A DNA stretch of 5,836 nt, taken from Bacteroidales bacterium (GTDB lineage Bacteria > Bacteroidota > Bacteroidia > Bacteroidales > F082). The position numbers were made by a program, and so were the translations under genes. Under the pieces are notes generated by a model. The model saw nothing but the letters and a program-made list of their open reading frames with translations. It did not search any database and had not been told where the DNA came from. The DNA lies in contig JANTGU010000160.1 in assembly GCA_024762735.1 (NCBI GenBank), positions 1 to 5,836 of the forward strand, given 5' to 3'. Shown here piece by piece: positions 5,706-5,836 of the stretch. How positions within the stretch are numbered: the stretch's first letter is position 1; each line of letters opens with the position of its first letter.

Positions 5706-5769
5706 CTTGGAATTTGATCAACCTGAAAGGTTTGCTTGTATAGCGGTTCAATTCGAATAATGCCATGGG

Positions 5770-5835
5770 TTATATCAAACCCACATCACAAATCACCTCC
5801 AGCAGGATAGGGCCATGGTGATCACTTACTTTTTG
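5770..5835 (-). CDS. Possible 3' end of another minus-strand gene (very uncertain)
   Basis: From the right edge, one minus-strand frame is open for 21 codons (QKVSDHHGPILLEVICDVGL plus I) and ends in TAA at 5772-5770. A 6-bp inverted repeat, TGGGTT-N6-AACCCA (5766-5783), spans this stop. The composition is protein-like, but the stretch is too short to exclude chance, and no family is recognised. It could equally be part of the repeat-rich spacer. Confidence 0.18.
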   Translation of the reverse strand, partial: QKVSDHHGPILLEVICDVGLI

Positions 5836-5836
5836 C

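Larger units (their letters stand above)
5486..5836. other. 351-bp region upstream of the acyl-CoA ligase gene
   Basis: No convincing complete gene is present. The half next to the ligase (5486-5640) is AT-rich and holds the -7 candidates and the dyad. The distal half (5641-5836) holds the inverted repeat, the short open stretch at the edge and an 8-bp palindrome GTGATCAC (5817-5824). The distal half is less AT-rich than the proximal half, which fits a change from regulatory spacer to repeat or gene-derived sequence. Confidence 0.6.

Noticed and set aside
1..5836. CRISPR array, tRNA, rRNA or insertion sequence
   Set aside because: No regularly spaced repeats, cloverleaf-like or rRNA-like sequence, or transposase was found on reading both strands.

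Overview
The window looks like chromosomal DNA from a Bacteroidota member, possibly a marine Bacteroidales/Marinilabiliales-type lineage, although the genus cannot be fixed from this sequence. The evidence is the weak or absent Shine-Dalgarno sites with A-rich leaders, promoter-like TAnnTTTG (-7) boxes with a TTG about 20 bp upstream, the DUF4230 and DUF5675 families, and a fatty-acyl-CoA ligase with a Bacteroidota-style C-terminus. All recognisable genes lie on the minus strand, so the window reads right to left.

Right part (3836-5836): a complete AMP-forming long-chain fatty-acid-CoA ligase gene (5485 to 3836). Upstream of it is a 351-bp stretch with no convincing gene. That stretch holds -7 box candidates, a GGCAA-N6-TTGCC dyad, an imperfect inverted repeat with TGTCACA/TGTGACA ends, and a 21-codon open stretch that might be the tail of another minus-strand gene.

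Middle (3429-3835): a 407-bp gene-free gap with a short palindrome, a hairpin, three ATCCT-type direct repeats, a good Bacteroidota-type promoter and a small leader hairpin. These precede the next operon.

Left part (1-3428): a compact five-gene operon with junctions of -4, +6, +17 and -1 bp. In order of transcription it encodes (1) an AmpD-type zinc amidase with a C-terminal SH3b domain and no signal peptide, (2) a membrane-anchored DUF5675 protein with an L,D-transpeptidase-like His/Cys signature, (3) a four-helix membrane protein with an LPKGTVRG motif and a long hydrophilic tail, (4) a DUF4230 lipoprotein, and (5) a membrane-anchored protein whose N-terminus matches the DUF4230 pattern and which runs off the left edge. 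The gene set implies a cell-envelope or peptidoglycan-directed module whose parts sit in the cytoplasm, inner membrane and probably outer membrane. I know of no described system with this composition. It is the best candidate here for something new, but its function is inferred only from families and gene order.
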